A DNA stretch of 23,932 nucleotides from JAVKFF01 sp040226215 (GTDB taxonomy: Bacteria > Pseudomonadota > Alphaproteobacteria > DSM-16000 > Inquilinaceae), in assembly GCA_040226215.1 (NCBI GenBank), contig JAVKFF010000045.1:1-23932 (forward strand), in the 5' to 3' direction. Below are positions 8,183-16,593 of the stretch, piece by piece. Below the pieces are notes generated by a model. The model was not told where the DNA came from, made no database searches, and was given only the letters and a program-made list of their open reading frames with translations. Position 1 is the stretch's first letter. Each line of letters begins with the position of its first letter. The translations under genes were made by a program, and so were the position numbers.

Positions 8183-9010
8183 TCAGCCGCGCGCGCGGAT
8201 CATGATCGGGGCGAAGCTGCGCTCCTGGCGCAGTTCCGCCCGCCCCGCCTTGGCCATCTCCAGCGAGGCGGCGAAGGTGGTGGCGAGCGCGGAGCGGGCC
8301 AGCAGCGGATCGTCGACATGGACCGGCAGGAAACGCGTCAGGTCGGCCCAGCCCTTGATGCCGCCCAGCATGGCGGTCAGCCGCCTGACTGCCTCGTCGG
8401 TGCTGAACAGGCGCGAGGCGTTGATCTGCAGCCCGGCGCCGGCGACGGTCTTGCGCCGATGCTGGGCGCCGTAGGCCTGCAGGAGCTCGAACAGCGAGAC
8501 CTGGTAGACCGCCTCGCGCACGGTAACCATGCCCTCCGGCGCGCCGCGGGCGAACACGTCGCGGCCCAGCAGGTCGCGCGCCATCAGCGCGGTCGCCGAG
8601 CGCCGCATGGCCTCCAGCCGCTGCAGCTGGAACTGCAGGGCGGCCGCCATCTCCGCCGCCGTCGGTTCCTCGTCGTCGGCCTCCGCCGGCAGCAGCAGGC
8701 GCGATTTCAGATAGGCCAGCCAGGCCGCCATGACGAGGTAGTCGGCCGCCAGTTCCAGGCGCAGGCTCCGGGCACGCTCGACGAAATCGAGGTACTGCTC
8801 CGCCAGCGCCAGGATCGAGATCTGTGCCAGATCGACCTTCTGGTCGCGGGCCTGGTCGAGCAGCAGGTCGATCGGTCCCTCATAGGTCTCGAGCCGCAGG
8901 ATGAAGTCGTCGGCGGCGCGCGCGCCGTCATCGTCGAAATCGTCCCGGTCGACCGTGTCCCCGACGAACCGATCCTTTCGGGGCGCGTTCGTGTCCTCGC
9001 CTGCACTCAT
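8183..9010 (-). CDS. scpA: Segregation and condensation protein A
   Basis: Kleisin subunit that bridges the SMC heads with ScpB, about 275 residues. The N-terminal kleisin signature FILRLETYEGPIDLLLDQAR is clear, followed by DLAQISILALAEQYL and the stretch ending AYLKSRLLLP. The C-terminal winged helix holds FAASLEMAKAGRAEL. I place the start at ATG 9010 because AGGA lies at good spacing. A GTG at 9043 with AAGG upstream would add 11 residues. The N-terminal 25 residues are acidic and low in conservation. Confidence 0.93.
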   Translation of the reverse strand: MSAGEDTNAPRKDRFVGDTVDRDDFDDDGARAADDFILRLETYEGPIDLLLDQARDQKVDLAQISILALAEQYLDFVERARSLRLELAADYLVMAAWLAYLKSRLLLPAEADDEEPTAAEMAAALQFQLQRLEAMRRSATALMARDLLGRDVFARGAPEGMVTVREAVYQVSLFELLQAYGAQHRRKTVAGAGLQINASRLFSTDEAVRRLTAMLGGIKGWADLTRFLPVHVDDPLLARSALATTFAASLEMAKAGRAELRQERSFAPIMIRARG

Positions 9011-9091
9011 GGTTCCTGCGGTCAGCCCGCCCAATGCCGTCACCTGGCCTTGCCTCTGGCCCCTTCCTTGGAGCGCATCACCGCGCGCGGG

Positions 9092-10141
9092 TCAAGCAGC
9101 GGCGATGCCGTGGCGGGCAAGCAGGCGGGCAAGTGCGGTGCGCAGGGCTGCGCTGTCGGCACCGGGCCGGGGTACCTGGCGCGTCGCCAGCGCGGCGGTG
9201 AGCCGACGCATGCCCCCGGCGTCCATCAGCGGCACGTCCGCCGCCAGCGCCGCCATCTCCTCGAGACGGCCGTTGCAATGCAGCGCAATGTCGCAACCCG
9301 CCTCCAGCGAGGTCGCCGCGCGATCCACGACGTCGCCGGCCAGCGCCTGCATCGACAGATCGTCGCTGACCAGCAGGCCGTCGAAGCCGAGCTCTCCGCG
9401 GATGATGCCGCCGATCACCGCCGGCGACTGTGTACCCGGCCGCTTGGCATCGATGGCGGTGAACAGGATATGCGCCGTCATCGCCCAGGGCGCGATCCCG
9501 GCCAATGCCCGGAACGGCAGGAAGTCAGTCCGGCGCAGAGTGTCGAGATCGGTGTCGACCACCGGCAGCTCCTTGTGGCTGTCGGCCTGCGCCCGGCCAT
9601 GGCCCGGGATGTGCTTGATGATCGGCATCACGCCCATGGCCTGCATGGCCTGGATGGTGGCCCGGCCCAGCGCTTCGACGACGGCGGGATCGCGGGAAAA
9701 GGCGCGGTCGCCAATGACGTCGCTGGCGGACGGCAAGGCGAGATCGAGCACCGGCACCGCGTCGCAGTCCACGCCGCAGGCGATGAGGTCGGCGGCGATG
9801 GCGGAGAAGTGCAGGCGCGCGGCCTCGATCCCGGCGTCGAGGTCCGCCTCGGCCAGCCTGCCGATCAGGCGCGGCGCCGGATCGCTGGGCCAGGCGGGCG
9901 GCCGGAAGCGCTGCACGCGGCCGCCTTCCTGGTCGATCAGCACGGGCGCGGCCCAACCGACCGCCTCGCGCATGGCGTCAACCAGCAGACGCACCTGCTC
10001 CGGCGTGCGGCAGTTGCGCCGGAACAGCACGAAGCCGACCGGATTGGCCTCTCGGAACAGCGCCCGTTCGGCCGCGCTCAGCACCTCGCCGGCGCAACCG
10101 AAGGTGACGGCCCTGGGTGTGCGGGTGGGCAGCGCCGGCAT
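9092..10141 (-). CDS. nagZ: Beta-N-acetylhexosaminidase NagZ
   Basis: Cytoplasmic glycoside hydrolase family 3 enzyme that removes N-acetylglucosamine from anhydromuropeptides in peptidoglycan recycling, about 349 residues. The catalytic loop motif KHIPGHGRAQADSHKELP carries the family's Asp-His pair. The nucleophile Asp is in SDDLSMQAL. Substrate-binding segments VLIDQEGGRVQR and DAVPVLDLA are also present. The frame is open to 10195, overlapping the SPOR gene. The ATG at 10141 lies 10 bases after the SPOR stop and gives the usual length. Confidence 0.95.
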   Translation of the reverse strand: MPALPTRTPRAVTFGCAGEVLSAAERALFREANPVGFVLFRRNCRTPEQVRLLVDAMREAVGWAAPVLIDQEGGRVQRFRPPAWPSDPAPRLIGRLAEADLDAGIEAARLHFSAIAADLIACGVDCDAVPVLDLALPSASDVIGDRAFSRDPAVVEALGRATIQAMQAMGVMPIIKHIPGHGRAQADSHKELPVVDTDLDTLRRTDFLPFRALAGIAPWAMTAHILFTAIDAKRPGTQSPAVIGGIIRGELGFDGLLVSDDLSMQALAGDVVDRAATSLEAGCDIALHCNGRLEEMAALAADVPLMDAGGMRRLTAALATRQVPRPGADSAALRTALARLLARHGIAAA

Positions 10142-10151
10142 CGTCACCGGC

Positions 10152-11096
10152 TCAGCCCTCCTCCAGGGCGCGCACGAAGCAGTCGCCGCCGGCACCGCGG
10201 ATGCGCTGGCACAAGGCCTGCGCGTCGGACTGAAGCAGCGGTCCGAGCATGACGCGAAGATAGCTGCCGGACCGGATCGCGTCCGGATCTTCGATCAGGC
10301 CGACGCCATCGAGTATGCCCCGGAAGATGCGCGCCTGGCGCTGCCATTCGACGGCGACGTCGTCGGGATCGCCGACGGTGGCGATCTGCACGCCGAAGCC
10401 GCCGATCGCCGCCGGCTCTGACGCTGCCGGTTCTGGCGCGGCCGGATCTGTAGCTGTCGGGTCGGGCGCCGCCCCGGCGGTCTCGTCGATCAGCTGGGCC
10501 AGCGGATCGTCGCCGGCGCCGGTCGAGAGACGGGCCAGCGGCGGCAGCGAGAGCGCGGGTTCGTCCGCCATCTCGACGATCAGGCTGTCGAGCATGTCCG
10601 ATTCGCGTTCGCTGACGCCGAGTTCCGGCGCCTCGGCCCCGCGCGCCAGGATGGTCTCGACGACCATCTCCTCCCCCCGGTTCAGGATGTCGCCGATCGC
10701 CACGACGCCGTTCTCCTCGTCGATGTCACGCGGCAGCGGCGCTTCGGGCCGGGTCAGCGCGACCTGGTCGGCGGCGTCGGGGGGCGGCAGCGAGGCCTGC
10801 CGTAGGATGATGCGGTCGCGAAACGGCACCTCCATGCCGCCAGGGTTCTCCGGACGCAAGCGCATCGGGCTCGGATCTGCGCGCAGGACCGGCACCTCGA
10901 CCCCGGCGACTCCGCCCTCGCGGTAGCCGTCCCACAGCACGTAACCGCCGCCGGCGACCAGCAGCACAGGCAGCAGCAGGTTGGCGAGCCGGCGCAGACG
11001 CAAGCCGGACCGGGCCTCGCCGAGGCCGTCCCGCGGCTCGTCGTCCAGTCTCGGGTCGTCGTCAAAACGCGGGTCGTCGCTGCTCATGGCGACCAT
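10152..11096 (-). CDS. SPOR-domain inner-membrane protein
   Basis: Bitopic membrane protein of 314 residues that probably binds denuded septal peptidoglycan. An acidic cytoplasmic N-terminus (1-30, repeated DDPR/DDEP) precedes one transmembrane helix (about 38-56). A long, acidic, Pro/Ala-rich periplasmic linker follows, with a low-complexity Pro-Ala-Ser-Glu stretch near 215-230. The C-terminal 75 residues (from FGVQIATVGD through SYLRVMLGP to DCFVRAL) match the SPOR fold. The ATG overlaps the dgt stop (TGATG). Met4 at 11087 is an alternative. In related genomes this gene normally sits between argS and nagZ, but argS is absent here. Confidence 0.87.
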   Translation of the reverse strand: MVAMSSDDPRFDDDPRLDDEPRDGLGEARSGLRLRRLANLLLPVLLVAGGGYVLWDGYREGGVAGVEVPVLRADPSPMRLRPENPGGMEVPFRDRIILRQASLPPPDAADQVALTRPEAPLPRDIDEENGVVAIGDILNRGEEMVVETILARGAEAPELGVSERESDMLDSLIVEMADEPALSLPPLARLSTGAGDDPLAQLIDETAGAAPDPTATDPAAPEPAASEPAAIGGFGVQIATVGDPDDVAVEWQRQARIFRGILDGVGLIEDPDAIRSGSYLRVMLGPLLQSDAQALCQRIRGAGGDCFVRALEEG

Positions 11097-12259
11097 CAGA
11101 AACGGACCTTCATGGTGAAAAGGCGGTCATGCTCGACCAGGGCATAGCGGTCCGTCATGCCGGCAATGTAGTCGGCGATCAAGCGCGCGCGTTCCGTCTC
11201 CTCAACGCTCTCCGCGACGTGGCGCCATTCCGTCGGCAGGGTGTCGGGCCGGGCCAGGAAGTGGCCGAACAGATCCTCCACGATGCGCGTCGCCTTGGCC
11301 CTCTCGCGGTTCACCAGATAGTGGCGGTACATGCGCTCGAACAGGAAGCGGCGCACGGTCTGGCTGGCCCGTTCGACCTCCGCTGAAAAGGCGATCATCG
11401 GTCGGCCGGCGCCACGGATGTCGTCCGCGCTGGCGGGCCGCAGAGCGGCGATGCGCGATCCGCTCTCGGCCACCAGGTCGCCGACCATGCGGTCGATCAG
11501 CCGGCGGATGCCCTCGTGCACCGTGCGCCGATCCTCCAGGCCGGGATGGGCCGTGAGCACCTCGTGGAAGACCGCCCCGACCAGCGGCAGTTCGAGCAGG
11601 TCGTCGATGGTGAAGAAGCCGGCGCGCAGCCCGTCGTCGATGTCGTGGTTGTTGTAGGCGATGTCGTCCGACAGCGCCGCCACCTGCGCCTCGGCGGAGG
11701 CGTAGCGGTCGAGTTCGAGCGGGAATTCCCGGTCGATGCGGGCGACGTTGGGACCGAGTGCCTGTCCCTCCGCCAGGGGCAGCAGCGGACCGTTGTGCTT
11801 GGCCACGCCCTCCAGCGTCTCCCAGGTGAGGTTCAGGCCGTCGAACAGGGCGTAGCGCTGCTCCAGCACGGTCAGCACGCGCAGGGTCTGGTCGTTGTGC
11901 CGGAAGCCGCCATAGGGCTGCATCAGGCGGTCGAGCACGTCCTCGCCGGTATGGCCGAAGGGCGTGTGGCCGAGATCGTGGGCGAGCGCTACCGCCTCCC
12001 CCAGATCCTCGTTCAGCGCCAGCGTGCGGCAGATCGAGCGGGTGATCTGCGCCACCTCAATCGAGTGGGTCAGGCGCGTACGGTAGTAGTCGCCCTCGTG
12101 ATAGACGAAGACCTGGGTCTTGTGCTTCAGGCGCCGGAAGGCGCCGGAATGGATGATGCGGTCGCGGTCGCGCTGGTAGACGGAGCGGCTGGCGCTCTCC
12201 GGTTCGGCGAAGAGCCGACCGCGCGTCGTCGCCGGATCGCAGGCATGGGGCGCTAGCAT
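11096..12259 (-). CDS. dgt: Deoxyguanosinetriphosphate triphosphohydrolase-like HD protein
   Basis: HD-superfamily enzyme expected to hydrolyse dGTP to deoxyguanosine and triphosphate, controlling dNTP pools. It has about 387 residues. Metal ligands appear as His in RLTHSIEVAQ, the HD pair in AHDLGHTPFGH, and Asp in ALSDDIAYNNHD. The segment RDRIIHSGAFRRLKHKTQVF is a hallmark of bacterial dGTPases of this subgroup. The start is uncertain: GTG 12271 and ATG 12259 are both possible, with no strong ribosome site. The ATG gives the family-like N-terminus MLAPHACDP. It heads the minus-strand gene train and is divergent from erpA. Confidence 0.93.
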   Translation of the reverse strand: MLAPHACDPATTRGRLFAEPESASRSVYQRDRDRIIHSGAFRRLKHKTQVFVYHEGDYYRTRLTHSIEVAQITRSICRTLALNEDLGEAVALAHDLGHTPFGHTGEDVLDRLMQPYGGFRHNDQTLRVLTVLEQRYALFDGLNLTWETLEGVAKHNGPLLPLAEGQALGPNVARIDREFPLELDRYASAEAQVAALSDDIAYNNHDIDDGLRAGFFTIDDLLELPLVGAVFHEVLTAHPGLEDRRTVHEGIRRLIDRMVGDLVAESGSRIAALRPASADDIRGAGRPMIAFSAEVERASQTVRRFLFERMYRHYLVNRERAKATRIVEDLFGHFLARPDTLPTEWRHVAESVEETERARLIADYIAGMTDRYALVEHDRLFTMKVRF

Positions 12260-12453
12260 GGGAGCCGACACTATCGCGCCGGCCCGATTCGGTCATCCGC
12301 GCAAGTGGACGCCCCCGGTCGGCCCCTGTGTCCCTGCCGGTGCCGCCCGGCCCTTTCGGTCGATCGCATGACGCACTACATTAGGACTATCACGGCAGGC
12401 GATGGCGGCCCGCCCCCGGCGGCATGCCATGGCGAAGCGGAACGACGGGACCC
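12260..12453. promoter_or_regulatory. Divergent dgt/erpA control region
   Basis: This 194-base gap must carry promoters for both directions. The only AT-rich island is around 12374-12391 (ACTACATTAG and GACTATCAC). TACATT at 12377-12382 could be a -10 for erpA with a poor -35 (TTTCGG, 12354-12359, 17-base spacer). No known operator could be assigned with confidence. Confidence 0.35.
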
Positions 12454-12795
12454 ATGTCAGAGACCCAGCAGATTTCGATCTCCTCCAGCGCGGCGAAGAA
12501 GGTCGCGGCCCTGCGCAACGCGGAAGGCAACGAGGCGCTGATGCTGCGCGTCGCCGTTTCCGGCGGCGGCTGCTCGGGCTTCCAGTACGGCTTCAGCTTC
12601 GACGACACGGTGCGCGGCGACGACATCACCTTCGAGAAGGACGGCGTGCAGGTGGTGATCGACGAGACCTCGCTCGACCTACTCGCGGGCTCGGAGATCG
12701 ACTATGTGGAGGAGCTGATCGGCGCCTCCTTCCAGATCCGCAACCCCAACGCCACCTCGTCCTGCGGCTGCGGCAACTCGTTCTCGGTGTTCTGA
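12454..12795 (+). CDS. erpA: Iron-sulfur cluster insertion protein ErpA (A-type carrier)
   Basis: Small cytoplasmic A-type scaffold of 113 residues that delivers Fe-S clusters to apoproteins. The three cluster-ligand cysteines are present: Cys40 in GGGCSGFQY and Cys104/Cys106 in SSCGCGNSF. The fold-typical VVIDETSLDLLAGSEIDYVEE lies between them. The ATG at 12454, preceded by a CGGGA ribosome site, is preferred over the upstream open frame from 12424. It could equally be labelled IscA-like. The ErpA label rests on the stand-alone position next to dgt, a common alphaproteobacterial arrangement. The stop codon lies inside a 16-bp tandem duplication. Confidence 0.92.
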   Translation: MSETQQISISSSAAKKVAALRNAEGNEALMLRVAVSGGGCSGFQYGFSFDDTVRGDDITFEKDGVQVVIDETSLDLLAGSEIDYVEELIGASFQIRNPNATSSCGCGNSFSVF

Positions 12796-12814
12796 GACCT
12801 CGGTGTTCTGAGAC
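12783..12814 (+). repeat. Perfect 16-bp tandem duplication over the erpA stop
   Basis: The unit ctcggtgttctgagac occurs twice back to back (12783-12798 and 12799-12814). The first copy encodes the last ErpA residues and the TGA. The second is noncoding. It looks like a recent slippage event that left the protein unchanged. Confidence 0.9.
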
Positions 12815-12880
12815 GGGCGGTCGCGGCGACGCATCGGACGATTCGCGCACCGCGCATACGATCGTAATCCTTCGATTTTC

Positions 12881-13070
12881 CTTGTCATTCCCGCGAGAGC
12901 GGGAATCCAGGCCGGCGGTGCTGGCAGTCCCAGCGGCGTGGATCCCGGATCAGGTCCGGGGCGACATTGTGGTCATGCGAAGACGGGCTCTGGGTTCCGC
13001 ATCTCCGCTTCGCTTCGTGCGGAACGACGGGCCATTTTTCATTCATCATCCCCCGTCGTTGTGGCCGAGC
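12881..13070. repeat. Dispersed hairpin repeat, copy A
   Basis: This is the first of two diverged direct copies offset by about 218-220 bases in the erpA-xthA gap. It begins with an 8-bp hairpin (ATTCCCGC with GCGGGAAT, 12887-12906), followed by a GGATCCCGG...CAGGTCCGGGG stretch. A second 7-bp hairpin (TTCCGCA with TGCGGAA, 12995-13024) comes next, then a CATTCATCATC block. Such CATTCCCGCGAAAGCGGGAATCC hairpins are common intergenic repeats in alphaproteobacteria. The first hairpin may also end erpA transcription. Confidence 0.85.
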
Positions 13071-13100
13071 AGTGTGTTCGACTCTAGTCTCGTGTTTCTC

Positions 13101-13305
13101 CTTGTCATTCCCGCGAAAGCGGGAATCCAGCAGGCGGCCCCAGTGGCCGTCGGACTGGATCCCGGGATCAGGTCCGGGGCGAGATTGTGGTCATGCGAAG
13201 ACGGGCTCAGGGTTCCGCATCTCCGCTTCGCTTCGTGCGGAACGACAGGCCATTCTTCATTCATCATCCCCGTCGTTCCGGCCGAGCGAGAGCGAGAGCC
13301 GGAAC
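13101..13305. repeat. Dispersed hairpin repeat, copy B
   Basis: Second copy of the element, with hairpins at 13107-13126 and 13213-13242 matching those of copy A. It extends into a further 8-bp hairpin (GTTCCGGC with GCCGGAAC, 13275-13305) that is degraded in copy A. The middle of the two copies differs (about 12909-12940 against 13129-13155), while the block from GTCATGCGAAGACGGGCTC onward is nearly identical. The rest of 12815-13549 holds no gene that I can support. Open frames across the repeat are not protein-like. Confidence 0.85.
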
Positions 13306-13340
13306 CTCGCGCAGCCGGGTGCGCAGGGCGGAAAGGGGCG

Positions 13341-13368
13341 TTGCCTGCCACGGTTAAAGGACTATCAT
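13341..13368 (+). promoter_or_regulatory. Candidate promoter upstream of xthA
   Basis: TTGCCT (13341-13346), a 16-base spacer and TATCAT (13363-13368) resemble a housekeeping promoter. The xthA ATG lies about 180 bases downstream, so a long leader is implied. This is a pattern match only. Confidence 0.35.
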
Positions 13369-13549
13369 CCTAGTTGCCGCCAACGTCGCACGTCCACCGA
13401 ATGATAAGAAATGATCTTTGTTGTTCAGGCATTCAGCCCCGCCGCCCAAGCATCGATGGCGGAAGCAATTGCGCCGGAGGCGGGGGGACGCGACACTGCC
13501 GGCCGCTTCACGCTGGATCGACCGCCCAACTCATGACGACACCTGCCCC

Positions 13550-14323
13550 ATGACCACCATCGCCACCTGGAACGTCAACTCCGTCAAGGCCCGTCTCGGC
13601 AATGTGCTGGACTGGGTCGGCGCCGCCCTGCCGGACATCCTGCTGCTGCAGGAGATCAAGTGCGAGGCGGACGCCTTTCCCCGACTGGAGTTCGAGACCC
13701 GTGGGTATGCCTGCCTGGCGGTGGGCCAGAAGAGCTATAATGGCGTCGCCCTGCTGGCCAGGGTGCCGATCGAGGACCCGGTCACCGCCCTGCCCGGCGA
13801 TGCGGAGGATAGCCAGGCGCGCTATGTGGAGGCGACGGTCGGCGGCAACCGAGTCGCCTCGATCTCCCTGCCGAACGGCAATCCGGTCGAGTCCGACAAG
13901 TTTCCCTACAAGCTGGCCTGGATGGACCGGCTGCGCGCCCATGTCGCCGGCCACCGCTTCGACGACATGCCCCTGGTGCTGGGCGGCGACTACAACGTCA
14001 TCCCGGAGGCCATCGACTGCTACGACCCCGCCGCCTGGGAAGGCGACGCGCTGTTCCGGCCGGAGAGCCGGGCAAAGTTCCGCGCCCTTGAGAATCTCGG
14101 CCTGACCGACGCCTTCCGCGCCCTGCATGCGGGCAAGGGCCACTACACCTTCTGGGACTATCAGCGCGGCGCCTGGCAGCACGATCACGGCATCCGCATC
14201 GACCACTTCCTGATCAACGGGCGGGCGGCGGACCGGCTGCTGGCATGCGAGATCGACCGCGGCCCGCGCGCCCGGGAAAAGGCGTCGGACCACACCCCGG
14301 TCGTGCTGACACTCGAGGACTGA
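13550..14323 (+). CDS. xthA: Exodeoxyribonuclease III (AP endonuclease)
   Basis: Base-excision-repair nuclease of the exonuclease/endonuclease/phosphatase fold, 257 residues, which cuts at abasic sites and removes 3' blocking groups. The active-site Asn is in TWNVNSVKARL and the metal-binding Glu in LQEIKC. The Asp-Asn pair is in LGGDYNVIPEAID, and DYQRGAWQHDHGIRIDH and SDHTPVV complete the site. The frame is open upstream to 13418, but family proteins start at MTTIATWNVNS. No strong ribosome site precedes that ATG. The GFA-family gene follows after 4 bases, so the two are probably an operon. Confidence 0.95.
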   Translation: MTTIATWNVNSVKARLGNVLDWVGAALPDILLLQEIKCEADAFPRLEFETRGYACLAVGQKSYNGVALLARVPIEDPVTALPGDAEDSQARYVEATVGGNRVASISLPNGNPVESDKFPYKLAWMDRLRAHVAGHRFDDMPLVLGGDYNVIPEAIDCYDPAAWEGDALFRPESRAKFRALENLGLTDAFRALHAGKGHYTFWDYQRGAWQHDHGIRIDHFLINGRAADRLLACEIDRGPRAREKASDHTPVVLTLED

Positions 14324-14327
14324 ACCG

Positions 14328-14765
14328 ATGAGTGCCTCCGACTCGACGGCAGGCATTCTGCTGGAGGGCGGTTGCCTGTGCGGGGCCGTGCGGTTCGTCA
14401 TCGGCCAAGCGCCCTACTCCGTCGCCTACTGCCATTGCCGTCTCTGCCAGCTGGCCCACGGCGCGCCGACGGTCGCCTGGGCCTCGGTGCCGCGTGCTGG
14501 CCTGGCGGTGACCGGCCAGGTCAGCTGGCACGCCTCGTCAGAGAAGGCGGAACGCGGCTTCTGCCCGGTCTGCGGCACCAGCCTGTTCTTCCGCTTCAGG
14601 GAGGCCACGCTCGACATCGACGTGGCGACCGTCTGTCTGGACGATCCCGAGGCGCTGCCGCCGGACTATCACACCTGGGACATGGCGCGTCCGCGCTGGC
14701 TGGAACTGGCAGACCACCTGCCCCGCTACGCCGACGACGGCCCGGACGGACCGGTCCGGGACTGA
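14328..14765 (+). CDS. GFA/CENP-V family zinc-binding protein
   Basis: Protein of 145 residues with the cysteine pattern of the glutathione-dependent formaldehyde-activating (GFA) fold: Cys16/Cys18 (GGCLCGAVRF), Cys35/37/40 (YCHCRLC) and Cys79/Cys82 (FCPVCGTSLFFR). These bind zinc in the family. Most members have no proven substrate, so formaldehyde activation should not be assumed. The GAGGA near the xthA stop acts as the ribosome site for this gene, suggesting coupling. It ends 35 bases from the convergent ilvD stop. Confidence 0.9.
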   Translation: MSASDSTAGILLEGGCLCGAVRFVIGQAPYSVAYCHCRLCQLAHGAPTVAWASVPRAGLAVTGQVSWHASSEKAERGFCPVCGTSLFFRFREATLDIDVATVCLDDPEALPPDYHTWDMARPRWLELADHLPRYADDGPDGPVRD

Positions 14766-14800
14766 TGGGATCCCGGGACCGGCCGACGCCACGCGCCCCG

Positions 14801-16540
14801 TCAAATGTCGGCGTAGCAGTGCGTCTCGGCCTTGCCGCCCGGATGGGTGACCGCCCCCTTCTCGGCATCGCCTACCAGCTGGGCGTATTTCCATAGGGCG
14901 CCCGACTGGTAGTCGTGGGTGCGGGGCCGCCACTTCGCGCGGCGGGCCTCCAGCTCGGCGTCCGAGAGGTCGACCGAGAGCTCGCCGGTATTGGCGTCGA
15001 TGGTGATGATGTCGCCGTCCTCGAGCAGGCCGATCGGCCCGCCGACCGCCGCCTCCGGCCCGACATGGCCGATACAGAAGCCGCGGGTGGCGCCGGAGAA
15101 GCGGCCGTCGGTGATCAGCGCCACCTTGTCGCCCATGCCCTGGCCGTAGATGGCGGCCGTGGTCGCCAGCATCTCGCGCATGCCGGGGCCGCCCTTGGGC
15201 CCCTCATAGCGGATGACGATGACGTCGCCGGCCTGATAGTCGCGGTCCTGGACGGCGCGGTAGGCCGCCTCCTCGTTGTCGAAGCAGCGCGCGCGGCCGG
15301 TGAAGGCGATCTTCTTCATGCCGGCGATCTTCACGATCGCCCCCTGCGGCGCCAGGTTGCCGCGCAGGCCGACGACGCCGCCCGTGGGGCTGAGCGGATC
15401 GCTGGTCGGGCGGATGATGTCCTGGCCGGTCGGGAAGACGACGTCGGCCAGGTTCTCGGCGATCGTCTTGCCGGTCACGGTGATGCAGTCGCCGTGCAGG
15501 AAGCCGCCGTCCAGCAGCGCCTTCATCAGCACCGGCACGCCGCCGATCTCGAACAGGTCCTTGGCGACGTAGCGGCCGCCGGGCTTGAGGTCGGCGATAT
15601 ACGGCGTGGAACGGAAGATCGCGCAGACGTCATGCAGGTCGAAGTCGATGCCGACCTCGTGCGCGATGGCCGGCAGATGCAGGCCGGCATTGGTCGATCC
15701 GCCGGAGGCGGCGACGACACGCGCGGCGTTCTCCAGCGCCTTCCTGGTGACGATGTCGCGGGGGCGCAGATTCGAGGCGACCAGCCGCATCACCGCCTCG
15801 CCCGAGGCGACGGCGTACTCGTCCCGGGTCTCGTAGGGCGCGGGCGCACCCGCCGACCCCGGCAGGGCGAGACCGATCGCCTCCGACACGCAGGCCATGG
15901 TGTTGGCGGTGAACTGGCCGCCGCAGGCGCCGGCCGACGGGCAGGCGACGCATTCGAGCTTGTGCAGTTCGTCCTCCGACAGGGTGCCGGCGGAGTGGCC
16001 ACCCACGGCCTCGAACACATCCTGGATGGTGACGTCGCGATCCTGGTAGCGCCCGGGCAGGATGGAGCCGCCATACATGAAGACCGACGGCACGTTGAGC
16101 CGCACCATCGCCATCATCATGCCAGGGAGCGACTTGTCGCAGCCGGCCAGGCCGACCAGCGCATCATAGCTGTGGCCGCGCATGGTGAGCTCGACCGAAT
16201 CGGTGATCACCTCACGGCTCGCCAGGCTCGACTTCATCCCTTGATGGCCCATGGCGATGCCGTCGGTGACGGTGATGGTGGTGAACTCCCGCGGCGTGCC
16301 GCCGCCGGCGTCGACGCCCTTCTTCACCGACTGGGCCTGGCGGGACAGCGCGATGTTGCAGGGTGCCGCCTCGTTCCAGCAGGTCGCCACGCCGACGAAG
16401 GGCCGGGCGATCTGCTCCTCGGTCAGACCCATGGCGTAGTAGAAGGCGCGCTGGGGTGCTTTTTCCGGACCCACCGACACGTGTCGGCTGGGCAGCCGCG
16501 CCTTGTCAAAGGATGGCTTCTTCGTCTCGTCGAGCGGCAT
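14801..16540 (-). CDS. ilvD: Dihydroxy-acid dehydratase
   Basis: Enzyme of branched-chain amino acid and pantothenate synthesis, 579 residues, which dehydrates 2,3-dihydroxy-isovalerate and its methyl homologue. Three likely Fe-S ligand cysteines are present: Cys61 (APCN), Cys134 (GCDKSLPG) and Cys206 (GACGGQFTANTMA). Length and pattern fit the [2Fe-2S] type found in many bacteria rather than the longer [4Fe-4S] E. coli type. The C-terminal GDKVALITDGRFSGATRGFCIGHVGPEA is typical. A related sugar-acid dehydratase is less likely. A GAGAGGGAAG ribosome site precedes the ATG, and a structured leader lies upstream. Confidence 0.94.
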   Translation of the reverse strand: MPLDETKKPSFDKARLPSRHVSVGPEKAPQRAFYYAMGLTEEQIARPFVGVATCWNEAAPCNIALSRQAQSVKKGVDAGGGTPREFTTITVTDGIAMGHQGMKSSLASREVITDSVELTMRGHSYDALVGLAGCDKSLPGMMMAMVRLNVPSVFMYGGSILPGRYQDRDVTIQDVFEAVGGHSAGTLSEDELHKLECVACPSAGACGGQFTANTMACVSEAIGLALPGSAGAPAPYETRDEYAVASGEAVMRLVASNLRPRDIVTRKALENAARVVAASGGSTNAGLHLPAIAHEVGIDFDLHDVCAIFRSTPYIADLKPGGRYVAKDLFEIGGVPVLMKALLDGGFLHGDCITVTGKTIAENLADVVFPTGQDIIRPTSDPLSPTGGVVGLRGNLAPQGAIVKIAGMKKIAFTGRARCFDNEEAAYRAVQDRDYQAGDVIVIRYEGPKGGPGMREMLATTAAIYGQGMGDKVALITDGRFSGATRGFCIGHVGPEAAVGGPIGLLEDGDIITIDANTGELSVDLSDAELEARRAKWRPRTHDYQSGALWKYAQLVGDAEKGAVTHPGGKAETHCYADI

Positions 16541-16593
16541 GGCGTCTTCCCTCTCCCCACCTGCACATCTGCCCGATTCCCAATCCGGGGACC

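Noticed and set aside
8054..10252. A 732-codon plus-strand open frame opposite scpA, nagZ and part of the SPOR gene
   Set aside because: High-GC antisense shadow. The protein is Arg/Gly/His-rich with no domain, whereas the minus-strand genes have clear family motifs.
12881..13305. CRISPR array
   Set aside because: Only two long diverged copies, with no short regular repeats and spacers and no cas genes in the window.
12967..13404. Open frames across the erpA-xthA gap, including one of 145 codons
   Set aside because: They run through the hairpin repeats and show the same peptide pattern in both copies because the DNA is repeated. No ribosome site or domain is seen.
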